The notes under the pieces were generated by a model. The model saw only the letters and a list, made by a program, of their open reading frames with translations, did not search any database and was not told the DNA's origin. A stretch of DNA of 16,104 nt from CAZUMH01 sp964621645 (lineage in GTDB: Bacteria > Zhuqueibacterota > QNDG01 > JAGLOF01). Location: positions 1 to 16,104 of the forward strand of contig CAZUMH010000083.1 of NCBI GenBank assembly GCA_964621645.1. Reading direction: 5' to 3'. Shown here one piece after another: positions 14,536 through 16,104 of the stretch. Both the position numbers and the translations under genes were made by a program. The stretch's first letter is position 1, and every line of letters begins with the position of its first letter.

Positions 14536-16104
14536 CGGATTCTGAGAATCCGAAAAAACAAATGGAGGGAGGTGATACTGTAGAGCAAGCCTCACCGGAG
14601 GCCGAACCGAATGAAGCCGACCTGAAAGCAGCGGAGAAAGCGCTGGAAGTGCTGGAGGAATCCGAATATTCTCAAGAGGAATATGAGAGATTCGTCGAGC
14701 TGTATGATCGGACCCTGACGGATATCGTGGAAGGTGAGATCGTCCTGGGGCGGGTGCTTGCCATCACGGAAAAGGAAGTGCTGATCGATATCGGTTTCAA
14801 ATCGGAAGGAAGTGTCCCCCGGGAAGAGTTCGGCGAGAACCCAGAGATAAAGATTGGCGATGAAGTGGAAGTGTACCTGGAAACACTGGAGGACAGTGAC
14901 GGCCAGTTGGTTCTCTCGAAGAAGAAAGCCAATTTCATCCGATTGTGGGACAAAGTAGTGGATATCTATGAGCAGGACGGCGTCATTGAAGGGACCTGTG
15001 TGCGTCGTATCAAGGGCGGAATGGTGGTCGATCTGATGGGTGTCGACGCATTTCTCCCCGGTTCTCAGATTGACGTGAAACCAATCCGTGATTTCGACAC
15101 GCTGATCGGCAAGAACTTCACCTTCAAGATCGTCAAGGTAAACCGACTGCGGAAAAATATTGTCGTCTCCCGCAGAGTGCTGCTGGAGGAAAGCATGGCC
15201 GAACAGCGGGAAAAGGTCCTCAAGGATCTGGAAAAAGGTCAGGTGCTGATCGGTACAGTGAAGAACATTACGGACTTTGGTGTTTTCGTCGACCTTGGCG
15301 GAGTCGACGGCCTGCTTCATATAAACGATCTCTCCTGGGGCAGAATCAACCATCCCTCATCAGTCGTCAAGCTTGACCAGGAGATAAAAGTTGTCGTTTT
15401 GGATTTCAACGATGCCAAGGATCGCATTTCCCTGGGTTACAAGCAGTTGCAGCCCCATCCCTGGGAAGGAATCGAGGAGAAGTATCCGGAAGGATCAGTC
15501 GTGGAAGGCAGGGTAGTCTCAATCGCAGATTATGGCGCCTTCGTGGAACTGGAGAAGGGTGTGGAAGGACTGGTGCACGTATCAGAGATGTCCTGGGTGC
15601 ATCATGGAATTCATCCCTCGAAAATAGTCAACGTCGGTGAGATAATTGAAGTGCAAGTCCTCAACGTAGACAAGGATCGGAAGAGAATTTCTCTGGGATT
15701 AAAACAGCTCACGCCTGATCCATGGGAGAAAATCGAGGAGCGTTACCCGGTAAATTCCACTATTACCGGAGTTGTTCGCAACATGACCAACTTCGGGGCT
15801 TTTGTAGAAATGGAAGAGGGTATCGACGGCCTGATTCATATCTCCGATCTCTCCTGGACCAAGAAAATCAAGCACCCCACTGAAGTACTGAAAAAGGGAC
15901 AGGAAGTAAAAGTCATCGTTTTGGAGATCAACAAGGTAGAGCGGCGCATATCCCTGGGATTGAAACAGCTGCAGCAGGATCCATGGCCTGATTTCGAGAA
16001 AAAGTTTAACGAAGGCAGTAAAGTCACGGCCCGTGTTTCCAGGTTTGTGGACAAGGGCATTATCGTGGAACTGGCCGAGGATCTGGAGGGCTTTGTTCCT
16101 CTTT
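14499..16104 (+). CDS. rpsA: Ribosomal protein S1 (3' end beyond window)
   Basis: Protein S1 binds mRNA on the small ribosomal subunit and helps initiation. The frame opens at the ATG at 14499 and stays open to the window edge (535 complete codons). An acidic, low-complexity N-terminal stretch (about 1-70) precedes S1 repeats at about 78-141, 161-226, 247-316, 333-402, 420-489 and a sixth from about 506 that is cut. Repeats 3-5 end in a near-identical signature (ISLGYKQLQPHPW, ISLGLKQLTPDPW, ISLGLKQLQQDPW) and share the TDFG/ADYG/TNFG strand and H-S/N-D/E-L/M-SW loop, typical of bacterial S1. The first 37 bases overlap ispH in another frame, and its strong Shine-Dalgarno suggests high translation. 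The polarity of the cluster suggests cotranscription, though rpsA may have its own promoter inside ispH. Confidence 0.97.
   Translation, partial: MADLEKPENQKLTDSENPKKQMEGGDTVEQASPEAEPNEADLKAAEKALEVLEESEYSQEEYERFVELYDRTLTDIVEGEIVLGRVLAITEKEVLIDIGFKSEGSVPREEFGENPEIKIGDEVEVYLETLEDSDGQLVLSKKKANFIRLWDKVVDIYEQDGVIEGTCVRRIKGGMVVDLMGVDAFLPGSQIDVKPIRDFDTLIGKNFTFKIVKVNRLRKNIVVSRRVLLEESMAEQREKVLKDLEKGQVLIGTVKNITDFGVFVDLGGVDGLLHINDLSWGRINHPSSVVKLDQEIKVVVLDFNDAKDRISLGYKQLQPHPWEGIEEKYPEGSVVEGRVVSIADYGAFVELEKGVEGLVHVSEMSWVHHGIHPSKIVNVGEIIEVQVLNVDKDRKRISLGLKQLTPDPWEKIEERYPVNSTITGVVRNMTNFGAFVEMEEGIDGLIHISDLSWTKKIKHPTEVLKKGQEVKVIVLEINKVERRISLGLKQLQQDPWPDFEKKFNEGSKVTARVSRFVDKGIIVELAEDLEGFVPL

Noticed and set aside
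14592..15353. A 253-codon minus-strand open frame opposite rpsA
   Set aside because: It is the shadow of rpsA, whose frame shows six S1 repeats and a strong Shine-Dalgarno; the opposite frame shows no family motif.

Overview
The window (moderate GC, dense bacterial coding) looks like a chromosomal segment of a Gram-negative bacterium. It encodes a C-terminal-Phe outer-membrane barrel, a lipobox lipoprotein and a LolA-fold periplasmic protein. The S1 protein style and the housekeeping gene order suggest, tentatively, the FCB/Bacteroidota-like candidate phyla (for example Marinimicrobia or Calditrichota relatives). No single gene fixes the phylum, so this is inference. I see no tRNA, rRNA, insertion sequence or CRISPR array.

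Left part (1-5620). The 3' end of an unrecognised + strand gene converges on a four-gene minus-strand unit, with a 12-bp-stem terminator between them that can serve both strands. Read 5' to 3' on the minus strand, the unit is: TetR regulator, LolA-like periplasmic carrier, outer-membrane beta-barrel, and a 902-residue RND/MMPL-type (HAE3-like) inner-membrane transporter. The three structural products cover inner membrane, periplasm and outer membrane, so they could form one trans-envelope lipid or hydrophobe route. A clear promoter followed by a palindrome precedes tetR, and a related palindrome lies between tetR and the LolA-like gene, which points to TetR autoregulation and control of the unit.

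Middle part (5620-9290). Three minus-strand genes follow: a lipoprotein alkaline phosphatase with its own promoter and terminator, a membrane-anchored SIMPL (DUF541) protein, and a membrane-anchored SpoIIE/PP2C-type phosphatase with its own promoter. A non-coding, AT-rich stretch of about 450 bases separates these from the divergent right-hand cluster.

Right part (9289-16104). A tightly packed + strand housekeeping cluster runs HNH nuclease, trpS, scpA, scpB, rluB-like, cmk, ispH, rpsA (rpsA runs off the window). Most junctions overlap by 8-37 bases, suggesting translational coupling. It combines tRNA charging, chromosome condensation (ScpAB with SMC), rRNA modification, CMP phosphorylation, isoprenoid synthesis and ribosomal protein S1.

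The most interesting points are the self-contained TetR/LolA-like/barrel/RND envelope unit with its paired operators, a TrpRS that keeps three of four positions of the known iron-sulfur cysteine motif with His at the fourth, a GNRA-loop hairpin beside the rpsA Shine-Dalgarno inside the end of ispH, and an alkaline phosphatase with the His/Trp active-site variant. Nothing here is convincingly a wholly new system; the transporter unit is the best candidate for an under-described one.
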